A stretch of DNA of 13,154 bases, from assembly GCA_010671975.1 (NCBI GenBank), contig JAAHIA010000100.1, positions 1-13,154 on the forward strand, written 5' to 3'. A program made the position numbers and the translations under genes. Origin of the DNA: Leptolyngbya sp. SIO4C1. GTDB lineage: Bacteria; Cyanobacteriota; Cyanobacteriia; Phormidesmidales; Phormidesmidaceae. Positions 6,005 to 13,137 of this stretch are shown here, piece after piece. The notes below the pieces were generated by a model. That model saw only the letters and a list, made by a program, of their open reading frames with translations. It searched no databases and was not told the origin of the DNA. Numbering within the stretch: the first letter of the stretch is position 1; each line of letters starts with the position of its first letter.

Positions 6005-7156
6005 CTAGCCAAAATTTGAACTTTGCAGCTGCTGCATCAAGTCCTCATGCGGATCAATCCTCAGTCGAGAACGATCGCTCGCAGCCTCATCGGAGCTGTG
6101 GGCTGCTGTCTGATTGGGAAACCAGACTTGGCGACTGCCGGCTGGTAAGGCTGACTGAGGCTGAGCGCTGAGCCAGATCAGCGGTCGCTCGGGCAGCGGC
6201 ACCGCTACCTGAGATGGCTTAAAGGTAATTGCAGCTAGCGCCGTCAAAACAGCGGTGCGATCGCGCACAAAGTCTGTCTCGGCGCTCCAAAACTGAGCCG
6301 ACAGCCCGCGATTCAGCGCGTAGCAGTAGAGCGAAGCGGCAACAATCACGGCTTGCTCAAAATGCTCCGGGGTCCAAGCTACTGCGGTGTCTAGCCCAAT
6401 CAGCACGTCCTGGCTGCTGGTCAATTTCTCTAGCTCGCGCACGCGCAGTTCTCCGTAGCGAGCGCTGGTGCGCCAGTGAATGAGCCGGGTGGCATCGCCC
6501 CAGCGGTAGGGTCGCAGGGCGCGGGTCAGCCCCTCATTGCCGGCGTTGGCGCTGCGATCGCGCTGCCACTGCAGCCCAGATTCGTCTCCTAGCGTATCAA
6601 CAATTGGACAGTGCGACAGCGGCAAAATCTGCGGATAGACAATGGCCTTAGCTTTGGCCTGCTGCTCGCGGCTGCACCAGAAGAGACCCAATGGCGCTGC
6701 TGTCCGCAGCTGCACCAACTGCCAGTGGTAGATGCCGCGCCGCTCGGTGGGGAGTTCATAGACCCAGCGATAGCGATCGGCAGGCGCAATCGCTGCAATT
6801 GCTTGCTGCGGCTGACGGCCCAGCCCAGACGGCACCCGCTCACGCACCTGCAGCAGCGACTTAGCCCGCCGGGTTTCATTTTCAACCTCAAGCGTCACTA
6901 GCAGCGCGCTACCGGCTGAAACTGGCAGAATTGGCTGACGGCGAACCGCTAGACCCTGTAGCGATCGCTGCGGCAAGATCGAGCCAATTGACAGCATCGC
7001 CATCATCACGCCGCTGATCACATAGAGCCAGCCTGCCATCGTATTGGTGGCTGCGCCAAAGAAAAACAGCGCCACTCCCAACAGTACCCAACCGCTATAG
7101 GCTGGCGTCACCCAGTGAGATTCCAGCCAGAAGGTGAGACGTTGAAAGAGACGCAT
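6005..7156 (-). CDS. DUF58 domain-containing membrane-anchored protein
   Basis: This is a 383-residue protein with two N-terminal membrane segments (about 22-36 and 41-61), a beta-rich middle region and the DUF58 signature at 208-242. The signature contains LTRALRPYRWGDATRLIHW followed by RTSARYGELRVRELE. DUF58 proteins often have a vWA-like C-terminal fold and are commonly encoded with a MoxR AAA ATPase and a transglutaminase, where a role in protein assembly or envelope function is suspected. Neither partner is in this window. The biochemical function is unknown. The ATG at 7156 has no clear ribosome site but gives the expected start just before the first membrane segment. It lies 85 bp downstream of typA on the same strand and could be read through from it. 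The degraded Uma2 gene begins 25 bp after its stop. Confidence 0.85.
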   Translation of the reverse strand: MRLFQRLTFWLESHWVTPAYSGWVLLGVALFFFGAATNTMAGWLYVISGVMMAMLSIGSILPQRSLQGLAVRRQPILPVSAGSALLVTLEVENETRRAKSLLQVRERVPSGLGRQPQQAIAAIAPADRYRWVYELPTERRGIYHWQLVQLRTAAPLGLFWCSREQQAKAKAIVYPQILPLSHCPIVDTLGDESGLQWQRDRSANAGNEGLTRALRPYRWGDATRLIHWRTSARYGELRVRELEKLTSSQDVLIGLDTAVAWTPEHFEQAVIVAASLYCYALNRGLSAQFWSAETDFVRDRTAVLTALAAITFKPSQVAVPLPERPLIWLSAQPQSALPAGSRQVWFPNQTAAHSSDEAASDRSRLRIDPHEDLMQQLQSSNFG

Positions 7157-7204
7157 GGCAGAGGTGAGTTGGACAGCCTCAAAGAGTATGCCCGCTGTGG
7201 AGAG

Positions 7205-7232
7205 TTTTGAATTCTAAATTTTGAATTCTGAA
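7205..7232. repeat. 14-bp tandem repeat between typA and the DUF58 gene
   Basis: The unit TTTTGAATTCTAAA (7205-7218) is followed by TTTTGAATTCTGAA (7219-7232), one mismatch in 14. GAATTCTGAA-type short tandem repeats are common in cyanobacterial intergenic DNA. It is placed just after the typA stop on that gene's strand. It is a probable slippage product with no assigned role. Confidence 0.7.
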
Positions 7233-7241
7233 TGCCCAGGC

Positions 7242-9035
7242 TTAGCGTTTTGCCAGCTTCTTCTTCGGCATTTTGCGCAGACGAATAGATTCGGGCGTGA
7301 CTTCGACCATCTCCTCGGAGCTGATATATTCTAGCGCCCGCTCTAAGCTCATTTCGACCGGTGTCTGTAGCTGTACCAGCTCATCCCCGCTGGCAGCCCG
7401 ATGGTTGGTAAGCTGCTTGGCCTTGCAGATATTGAGCTCAAGATCCTGCGGGCGGTTGTGCTCGCCGACAACCATGCCTTTGTAAACTTTCGTGCCTGGC
7501 TCAATGAAAAAGACGCCGCGATCTTCGGCATTTTTCAGAGCGTAGAAAGTTGCCACGCCTTCTTCAAAAGAAATCAGCACGCCGTTGCGACGGGTTTCTA
7601 CCTCGCCTGACATCGGTCGGTATTCTAAAAAGCTGTGGTTCATAATGCCGTCGCCGCGCGTCAGGCGCATAAAGTCGCCGCGAAAGCCGATCAGTCCGCG
7701 CGCCGGTACGACAAACTCTAGCTGGGCGCGACCGTTGCCGGCCACCATCATGTCCTGCATTTCGCCCCGCCGCTGGCCTAAGCGCTCCATACAGCCACCC
7801 ACGGCTGCTTCGGGCACATCCATCACCAGCTGCTCGTAGGGCTCACAGGGCTGACCGCTGACCTCGCGGAAGATTACCTGCGGCTGCGACACCTGAAACT
7901 CATAGCCCTCTCGGCGCATGGTTTCAATCAAAATGCCAAGATGCAGCTCGCCTCGACCCGAGACAGAAAACCGATCGGGCGAATCAGTTTCTTCGACACG
8001 CAATGCCACGTTCGTTTCTAGCTCACGCATCAAGCGATCGCGCAGCTGACGAGAGGTGACAAACTTGCCCTCTTTCCCGGCAAAGGGCGAATCGTTCACG
8101 GCAAAGGTCATCTGCAGCGTTGGCTCATCGACCTTAATCAGCGGCAGCGCCTGGGGGTCGTTGGGGCAGGTAATGGTTTCACCAATGTTGGCCTCTGAGA
8201 AACCAGCCACTGCCACAATATTGCCAGCAGAGGCTTCGGCAATCTCAACTCGCTGCAGCCCCTCAAAGCCCATCAGCTTAGAAATCTTTGACTTAACGAT
8301 GCTGCCATCTTCAGTGATCAGAGCTGCCTGCTCACCGGCGCGAATCATACCGTTGTGCAGCTTACCAATGACGATGCGGCCTAAGTATTCTGAATAATCT
8401 AGCGTGGTTACCTGCAGCTGCAGCGGCTTTTTGGGGTCACCGACCGGCGGCGGCACGTGCCGCAGAATCGCCTCGAACAGCGGCTGCATATCTTCTGACT
8501 CATCTTCTAGCTCAGCTCTGGCAAAGCCTGATAGTCCCGACGCAAACAGATAGGGAAAGTCGCACTGATCGTCGTCGGCCCCGAGCTCGATAAACAGATC
8601 GAGTACCTTGTCAACCGCGTTCATTGGCTCTGCCTGCGGCCGATCGATTTTGTTCACCACCACGATAGGGCGCAGCCCCTTCTCTAGCGCTTTCTTCAAG
8701 ACAAAGCGAGTCTGTGGCATCGGCCCTTCATTCGCATCCACAATCAGAATGCAGCCATCCACCATGCCCAGCACGCGCTCAACCTCACCGCCAAAGTCAG
8801 CGTGCCCCGGCGTATCAACAATGTTGATCAGCGTGTCTTTATAGTGAACCGCCGTATTCTTCGACAAAATCGTAATGCCGCGCTCTCGCTCTAAGTCGTT
8901 AGAGTCCATGACGCAAGTTGGCACCTCTTCCCCTTCGCGAAAGATGCCAGATTGCTGTAGCAGCGCGTCGACCAGCGTAGTCTTACCGTGGTCGACGTGA
9001 GCGATGATAGCGACGTTGCGAATAGGAAGGCTCAT
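7242..9035 (-). CDS. typA: Ribosome-associated GTPase TypA/BipA
   Basis: This is a translational GTPase related to EF-G that binds the ribosome and is needed for ribosome assembly and growth under stress such as cold. It is 597 residues, the normal family length. GTPase motifs are complete: G1 AHVDHGKT (12-19), switch I ERGITI (51-56), G3 DTPGH (74-78), G4 NKID (128-131) and G5 SGLSG (166-170). Further on come the domain II beta barrel and EF-G-like C-terminal domains, with the family run RNGVLISFEEGVATFYAL. It ends in a basic tail (KMPKKKLAKR), plausible for rRNA contact. The ATG at 9033-9035 agrees with family N-termini; the ribosome site is weak. It transcribes away from the DUF760 gene, with a 264-bp divergent spacer. 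No anomalies are seen. Confidence 0.97.
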   Translation of the reverse strand: MSLPIRNVAIIAHVDHGKTTLVDALLQQSGIFREGEEVPTCVMDSNDLERERGITILSKNTAVHYKDTLINIVDTPGHADFGGEVERVLGMVDGCILIVDANEGPMPQTRFVLKKALEKGLRPIVVVNKIDRPQAEPMNAVDKVLDLFIELGADDDQCDFPYLFASGLSGFARAELEDESEDMQPLFEAILRHVPPPVGDPKKPLQLQVTTLDYSEYLGRIVIGKLHNGMIRAGEQAALITEDGSIVKSKISKLMGFEGLQRVEIAEASAGNIVAVAGFSEANIGETITCPNDPQALPLIKVDEPTLQMTFAVNDSPFAGKEGKFVTSRQLRDRLMRELETNVALRVEETDSPDRFSVSGRGELHLGILIETMRREGYEFQVSQPQVIFREVSGQPCEPYEQLVMDVPEAAVGGCMERLGQRRGEMQDMMVAGNGRAQLEFVVPARGLIGFRGDFMRLTRGDGIMNHSFLEYRPMSGEVETRRNGVLISFEEGVATFYALKNAEDRGVFFIEPGTKVYKGMVVGEHNRPQDLELNICKAKQLTNHRAASGDELVQLQTPVEMSLERALEYISSEEMVEVTPESIRLRKMPKKKLAKR

Positions 9036-9288
9036 GAGTTTGCCGTGGTGATGTTGCAGGTTGTACGTCTTACGTAAAAAACCTTAACAATTGTAGCGCA
9101 GTTATCTGAGTCCCTCACGCCAGCTTATTTTTTGTGGCCAACAGATAATATGAAAGGCGCTTGTCAGCTAGCGAACCCTTCTCTGCTGAGTTCGGTTCTG
9201 CCCACTTCAGAGCTTCTGCCAGGTTTGTTAGATTAGCAATACAGCTAGGGTGCAGTTTGAAGCACCGCTAAAGCTGAAAGTTTCGAGT

Positions 9289-9294
9289 GAGGGA
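9289..9294 (+). promoter_or_regulatory. Ribosome binding site for the GTG start of the DUF760 gene
   Basis: GAGGGA lies five bases before GTG 9300. There is no in-frame ATG before the conserved domain that would be a better start, so the GTG is chosen. Confidence 0.7.
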
Positions 9295-9299
9295 ACGCT

Positions 9300-9644
9300 G
9301 TGAATAATTTACCTGGCCAAGAGCCTAACCTGTTTAGGGAAGCGTCTGCTCAAGACAACTTGCTGCTGCGCTATGTGCAGTCGATGAATCCAGAAACCGT
9401 GGCTCAGCTGTCTCGCCCTGTGTCTGCTGAGGTGATGCAGGTGATGGAGCACAATATCATTGGCCTCCTCGGTGGGCTGCCCTCTCAGCATTTTGATGTG
9501 ACGGTGACTACCAGCCGTGAACAGCTCGGTCGGCTACTGGCCTCAGCCATGATGAGCGGCTACTTTTTGAAGGGAGCAGAGCAGCGCCTAGCCTTTGAGC
9601 AGTCTATCTTTGAGGCTGACTCTATTGACGACAGCGATGCCTGA
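9300..9644 (+). CDS. DUF760 domain-containing protein
   Basis: This is a small soluble protein of 114 residues starting at GTG 9300 behind a good ribosome site. The run NPETVAQLSRPVSAEVMQVM followed by a helical stretch with HNIIGLLGGLPSQHFDV and LLASAMMSGYFLKGAEQR matches the DUF760 family. This family is found in cyanobacteria and, with extensions, in plant chloroplasts; its molecular function is unknown. The acidic C-terminus (FEADSIDDSDA) is probably disordered. No signal peptide or membrane segment is seen. It is followed by a 14-bp tandem repeat and then mutY on the same strand, and diverges from typA. The neighbourhood does not suggest a function. Confidence 0.85.
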   Translation: MNNLPGQEPNLFREASAQDNLLLRYVQSMNPETVAQLSRPVSAEVMQVMEHNIIGLLGGLPSQHFDVTVTTSREQLGRLLASAMMSGYFLKGAEQRLAFEQSIFEADSIDDSDA

Positions 9645-9645
9645 C

Positions 9646-9683
9646 TGTGAGACCAAAATTGTGAGACCAAAATTGTGAGACCA
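9646..9683 (+). repeat. 14-bp tandem repeat between the DUF760 gene and mutY
   Basis: The unit TGTGAGACCAAAAT is present exactly at 9646-9659 and 9660-9673, followed by the first ten bases of a third copy (9674-9683). It begins two bases after the DUF760 stop codon and lies upstream of mutY. The copies are identical, so the expansion is likely recent or maintained. Confidence 0.85.
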
Positions 9684-9768
9684 GTTTGAATCAGCGATCG
9701 CGCCGTAAAGCAGACAGTGAGAGAATAGACAGCGAGAAAGCAAATAGCAAAACAGTGCAAAGCTCGGC

Positions 9769-9774
9769 AGGAGA
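9769..9774 (+). promoter_or_regulatory. Ribosome binding site deciding the mutY start
   Basis: AGGAGA is placed four bases before an in-frame TTG at 9779. The longer frame beginning at TTG 9686 lacks a comparable site and adds a charged, low-complexity stretch that includes a HIP1 octamer. The internal start is therefore preferred. Confidence 0.6.
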
Positions 9775-9778
9775 TATC

Positions 9779-10870
9779 TTGCCGAGTTTGCCGATTCAGA
9801 CGCTGCGACAGTCGCTGCTGAGCTGGTATGCAGCCGCTGGGCGCGATTTGCCCTGGCGTCGCAGCCGCGATCCGTACGCCATCTGGATCTCAGAAATTAT
9901 GCTGCAGCAGACTCAGGTCAAAACCGTGCTGCCCTACTACGAGCGCTGGCTACAGACCTTTCCTACCGTTGCAAGCCTTGCGGCGGCTGAGCAGCAGCAG
10001 GTGCTCAAAGCTTGGGAAGGGCTAGGCTACTACGCCCGAGCACGCAACCTGCATCGCGCTGCGCAGCAGGTAGTGGCTCAGCATCAGGGTCGGTTTCCCA
10101 AAACGCTGGCAGAGGCAGTAGCGCTGCCGGGCATTGGCCGCACGACCGCAGGCGGTATCCTAAGCGCAGCGTTTAATCAGCCCGCTGCCATTTTGGATGG
10201 TAATGTGAAGCGGGTGCTGGCGCGGCTAACGGCGCTAGCTGAGCCGCCTAGCAAAGCGCTGAGCTGGCTTTGGAGCCTGTCCGAGCAGATTTTAGATCCC
10301 GATCAGCCGCGAGCCTTTAATCAGGCGCTGATGGATTTGGGGGCAACGCTCTGCACGCGACACAATCCGGCCTGTTTGCTCTGTCCCTGGCAGCCGCACT
10401 GCGCGGCCTATGATCAAAACCTACAGTCGGAGCTACCGATGTCTGAAAGCCGAGGCCCGCTACCCCATAAGCAGATTGGCGTTGCCGTCATCTATGGCGA
10501 AGACGGTCGCATTTTGATTGACCGCCGGCGGCAGGAGGGGCTGCTGGGCGGCCTATGGGAATTTCCGGGGGGCAAAATTGAGCCTAATGAGACGGTCGAG
10601 GACTGTGTGCGCCGCGAAATCAAAGAAGAGCTCGGCATTGACATCGAAGTGCAGCAGCGGTTGATTACAATTAATCATGCTTATACGCACTTTAGAGTGA
10701 CGCTCAACGTGTTTAACTGTCGCTATCTGAGCGGTGAGCCCCAGCCGCTTGAATGTGACGAAGTCAGATGGGTGACGCTGGATGCGCTTGACGACTATCC
10801 GTTTCCAAAAGCTAATGGACAAATCATTGGGGCGATTCGGCAGCAGCGATCGCGCCTGCCGCAATCGTGA
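9779..10870 (+). CDS. mutY: Adenine DNA glycosylase MutY with MutT-like Nudix domain
   Basis: MutY removes adenine mispaired with 8-oxoguanine in DNA. From TTG 9779 the protein has 363 residues. The N-terminal glycosylase domain shows WISEIMLQQTQ with catalytic Glu39, the helix-hairpin-helix LPGIGRTTAGGIL (117-128), and ILDGNVKRV with Asp140. The [4Fe-4S] cluster cysteines are 192, 199, 202 and 208 in the exact C-x6-C-x2-C-x5-C pattern. The C-terminal domain (about 232-355) contains a complete Nudix box, G265-x5-E271-x7-R279-E280-x2-E283-E284-x-G286, and the MutT-like ending FPKAN (342-346). Most MutY C-terminal domains lack the box. It also keeps HAYTH (300-304), equivalent to the HxFSH loop that reads 8-oxoguanine. 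It may therefore both repair DNA and hydrolyse 8-oxo-dGTP; the second activity is inferred. TTG 9686 is an alternative start. Confidence 0.93.
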   Translation: MPSLPIQTLRQSLLSWYAAAGRDLPWRRSRDPYAIWISEIMLQQTQVKTVLPYYERWLQTFPTVASLAAAEQQQVLKAWEGLGYYARARNLHRAAQQVVAQHQGRFPKTLAEAVALPGIGRTTAGGILSAAFNQPAAILDGNVKRVLARLTALAEPPSKALSWLWSLSEQILDPDQPRAFNQALMDLGATLCTRHNPACLLCPWQPHCAAYDQNLQSELPMSESRGPLPHKQIGVAVIYGEDGRILIDRRRQEGLLGGLWEFPGGKIEPNETVEDCVRREIKEELGIDIEVQQRLITINHAYTHFRVTLNVFNCRYLSGEPQPLECDEVRWVTLDALDDYPFPKANGQIIGAIRQQRSRLPQS

Positions 10871-10965
10871 TTTGCCCCAATCGTAAAAAGTCATCGAGCA
10901 GACTACCCAATCCATCGAAATCCCATTAGAATCTGACGCATCGCCTCCTCGAAAGCCTCCAGAGC

Positions 10966-11802
10966 ATGTCAAGATCGGTGGTCAATCGCATTCTGAAAAT
11001 CCCTAACTGGGCAGCGCTGTCGCTGTTGATGAATGCTGTTCTTTTCATGACGCTGATCGCTACCTGGCAGAAAGATACCGATGTCGGTGAGCCGATGCTG
11101 CCACAGGCCAATGCGGCCGATGTGACGACACCGCTGGAGTCGGCGCTGCTTTCCACGGCTGTAGCCAGGCCCCAGGGGCTTACCTATCAGGAATGGGTTC
11201 AGCTTTTAGACAAGCAGATGCAGGCAATGACGGCTAAGCATCCTGACCATCTCACGATTTTACTCGGCGATTCACTGAGCCTGTGGTTCCCACCTGAGCT
11301 GCTGCCAGGCCGGCGGGTGTGGATGAATCAGGCAATTTCTGGCGAGAAGACGCAGGGGCTGCTCGCCCGGCTGCATCTGTTTGACCGCGCTGAAGTTGAC
11401 ACCATTTTCTTGATGATCGGCATCAACGATCTGATCTGGGGCCAGAGTGACGATCAGATCATTCGCAACTATCGCGAGATTATGCAATACCTCAGCCGCT
11501 ACCATCCCACCACGAAGGTCGTGGTGCAGTCGATCTTGCCGCACGGCGCAGAAACCGCCACTTGGGAAAGCCGCGATCGCTTACTGGCGCTACCCAACAG
11601 CCGAGTGCGAGCAATGAACCAGTCGCTGCAGGTGGTTGCTGACGACTACGATGCCTACTATATGGATCTCTATCCGATTTTTTCAAATGGGGAAGGCAAC
11701 CTGCGCCCCGACCTGAGTACCGACGGCTTGCACCTCAATCGAGAAGGCTATTTAGTCTGGCGCGCCGCGATCGCAATGTACAGCCAGGTAGAACTCCAAT
11801 AG
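10966..11802 (+). CDS. SGNH/GDSL-family hydrolase, membrane-anchored
   Basis: This is a 278-residue protein with one N-terminal hydrophobic segment (about 14-33) preceded by basic residues, suggesting a signal anchor with the catalytic domain on the outer side of the membrane. The SGNH blocks are present in order: GDSLS with nucleophile Ser103, Gly126 in AISGEKTQG, GIND with Asn154, and DGLHLN with Asp253 and His256 completing the triad. The family includes lipases, esterases and acetylhydrolases acting on lipids or cell-envelope polysaccharides; the substrate here cannot be told. It is intact and of usual length for cyanobacterial members. It lies between mutY and ispH on the same strand with short gaps (95 and 64 bp); no functional link is evident. 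The ATG has only a weak AGAG upstream. Confidence 0.85.
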   Translation: MSRSVVNRILKIPNWAALSLLMNAVLFMTLIATWQKDTDVGEPMLPQANAADVTTPLESALLSTAVARPQGLTYQEWVQLLDKQMQAMTAKHPDHLTILLGDSLSLWFPPELLPGRRVWMNQAISGEKTQGLLARLHLFDRAEVDTIFLMIGINDLIWGQSDDQIIRNYREIMQYLSRYHPTTKVVVQSILPHGAETATWESRDRLLALPNSRVRAMNQSLQVVADDYDAYYMDLYPIFSNGEGNLRPDLSTDGLHLNREGYLVWRAAIAMYSQVELQ

Positions 11803-11808
11803 TGAGCG

Positions 11809-11840
11809 CGTCAGCGTTTCGGTAGACTAGGTAACTGACG
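11809..11840. repeat. Inverted repeat between the SGNH hydrolase gene and ispH
   Basis: CGTCAG (11809-11814) and CTGACG (11835-11840) form perfect 6-bp arms separated by 20 bases. There is no T run, so it is not a standard terminator. It lies 26 bases before the ispH ATG and could be an operator or a leader hairpin. A chance match is quite possible. Confidence 0.25.
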
Positions 11841-11866
11841 GCCCGACAACCACGACTCTAATCAAT

Positions 11867-13078
11867 ATGGATACCAAAGCCTTTAAGCGAGCCCTGCACA
11901 AATCAGACAGCTACTACCGCAATCAAGGATTTGGCGAAAAACATCAGGTCGAAGGTCAGATGGCCTCCGAGTATCAAAGCAGCCTGGTGCAGCAGATTCG
12001 CGAGAACGGCTATACCTGGCAGCGCGGCGATGTCACTATTAAGCTGGCTAAGGACTTTGGCTTCTGCTGGGGCGTCGAGCGCGCCGTGGCCATGGCTTAT
12101 GAAGCGCGGCAGCACTTCCCCAACGAGCGCATCTGGATTACCAATGAAATTATTCACAATCCTGGCGTCAATCAGCGGCTCAAAGACATGGCCGTGGACT
12201 TTATCGAAGTTAAGGCCGGTCAGAAAGATTTCTCGGGCGTTGCTGCCGGAGACGTGGTCATTTTGCCAGCGTTTGGTGCCAGCGTACAGGAAATGCAGCT
12301 GCTTAGCGATCGCAGCTGCACCATCATCGATACCACCTGTCCCTGGGTTTCAAAGGTCTGGAATACGGTCGAAAAGCACAAGAAAAAAGAATTTACTTCA
12401 ATTATTCACGGCAAATACAAGCACGAAGAAACCATTGCGACTAGCTCCTTCGCCGGCAAATACCTCGTTGTGCTAAACCTGGCTGAAGCCGAGTATGTCG
12501 CTAACTACATTCTCAACGGTGGCGATCGCAGCGAATTTTTAGCCAAGTTCGATAGCGCCACTTCGGTCGGCTTTAACCCAGAGACCGATCTCGACTACAT
12601 TGGCATCGCCAACCAAACCACGATGCTCAAAGGAGAGACCGAGCAAATTGGCAAGCTGTTTGAGCGCACCTTGATGAAAAAATACGGGCCGCAGGCGCTC
12701 AACCAGCATTTTTCTAGCTTTAACACTATCTGCGATGCCACCCAAGAGCGCCAGGATGCCATGTTCGAGCTGGTCGATATCGACCTCGATCTGATGGTGG
12801 TGATTGGCGGCTTTAACTCTTCCAACACCACCCATCTGCAAGAAATTGCGATTGAGCGCGTGCCCTCGTACCACATCGATGGCCCGGCTCGAATTGGGCC
12901 TGGCAATCAGGTTGAGCACAAGCCCCTGCACCAGGATCTAGTCACAACCCAGCCCTGGCTCCCGGCCGGGCCAATCACCGTGGGCATTACCTCTGGCGCT
13001 TCAACCCCCGATAAATCAGTGGCTGAAACCATTGAGCACATCTTTGCCATCAAAGCGCAGCAGCCAGCTGCCGTCTAA
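11867..13078 (+). CDS. ispH: 4-hydroxy-3-methylbut-2-enyl diphosphate reductase IspH
   Basis: IspH catalyses the last step of the MEP pathway, reducing HMBPP to isopentenyl and dimethylallyl diphosphate, precursors of carotenoids, the phytol tail of chlorophyll, and quinones. The 403-residue length is typical of the cyanobacterial/plastid form, which carries an N-terminal extension of about 55 residues and insertions relative to the E. coli enzyme (about 316). The three iron-sulfur ligands are Cys67 (FGFCWGVERAV), Cys158 (DTTCPWVSKVW) and Cys289 (FNTICDATQERQ). His97 in EIIHNPGV corresponds to a substrate-binding His. The start MDTKAFKRAL matches cyanobacterial N-termini as I recall them, so ATG 11867 is kept although no ribosome site is evident. 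All key residues are present, so it should be active. Confidence 0.96.
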   Translation: MDTKAFKRALHKSDSYYRNQGFGEKHQVEGQMASEYQSSLVQQIRENGYTWQRGDVTIKLAKDFGFCWGVERAVAMAYEARQHFPNERIWITNEIIHNPGVNQRLKDMAVDFIEVKAGQKDFSGVAAGDVVILPAFGASVQEMQLLSDRSCTIIDTTCPWVSKVWNTVEKHKKKEFTSIIHGKYKHEETIATSSFAGKYLVVLNLAEAEYVANYILNGGDRSEFLAKFDSATSVGFNPETDLDYIGIANQTTMLKGETEQIGKLFERTLMKKYGPQALNQHFSSFNTICDATQERQDAMFELVDIDLDLMVVIGGFNSSNTTHLQEIAIERVPSYHIDGPARIGPGNQVEHKPLHQDLVTTQPWLPAGPITVGITSGASTPDKSVAETIEHIFAIKAQQPAAV

Positions 13079-13108
13079 GCGCTATATTTTATGCTGTCAA
13101 TTTTAATT

Positions 13109-13137
13109 CTGCCGTATACGCGGTTATACGGAGGCAG
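13109..13137. terminator. Hairpin downstream of ispH, possible terminator
   Basis: CCGTATA (13112-13118) and TATACGG (13125-13131) form a perfect 7-bp stem with a 6-base loop. Alternative outer arms CTGCC (13109-13113) and GGCAG (13133-13137) can also pair. No T run follows on the plus strand, so it is not a classical intrinsic terminator; cyanobacterial terminators often lack one. It starts about 30 bases after the ispH stop. It could also belong to an element continuing past the window. Confidence 0.4.

Noticed and set aside
8056..8397. 113-codon plus-strand frame antisense to typA
   Set aside because: It is a composition-driven shadow of the typA coding strand with no family resemblance.
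10553..10972. 139-codon minus-strand open frame antisense to mutY
   Set aside because: It is antisense to the Nudix box region, whose plus-strand reading has a complete family signature; the minus-strand protein shows no recognisable domain.
11931..12476. 181-codon plus-strand frame inside ispH
   Set aside because: It is shifted relative to ispH, which has all cluster ligands; the alternative protein is low-complexity and unlike known families.
12539..12931. 130-codon minus-strand frame within ispH
   Set aside because: It is opposite the IspH Cys289 region and has no recognisable domain or ribosome site.
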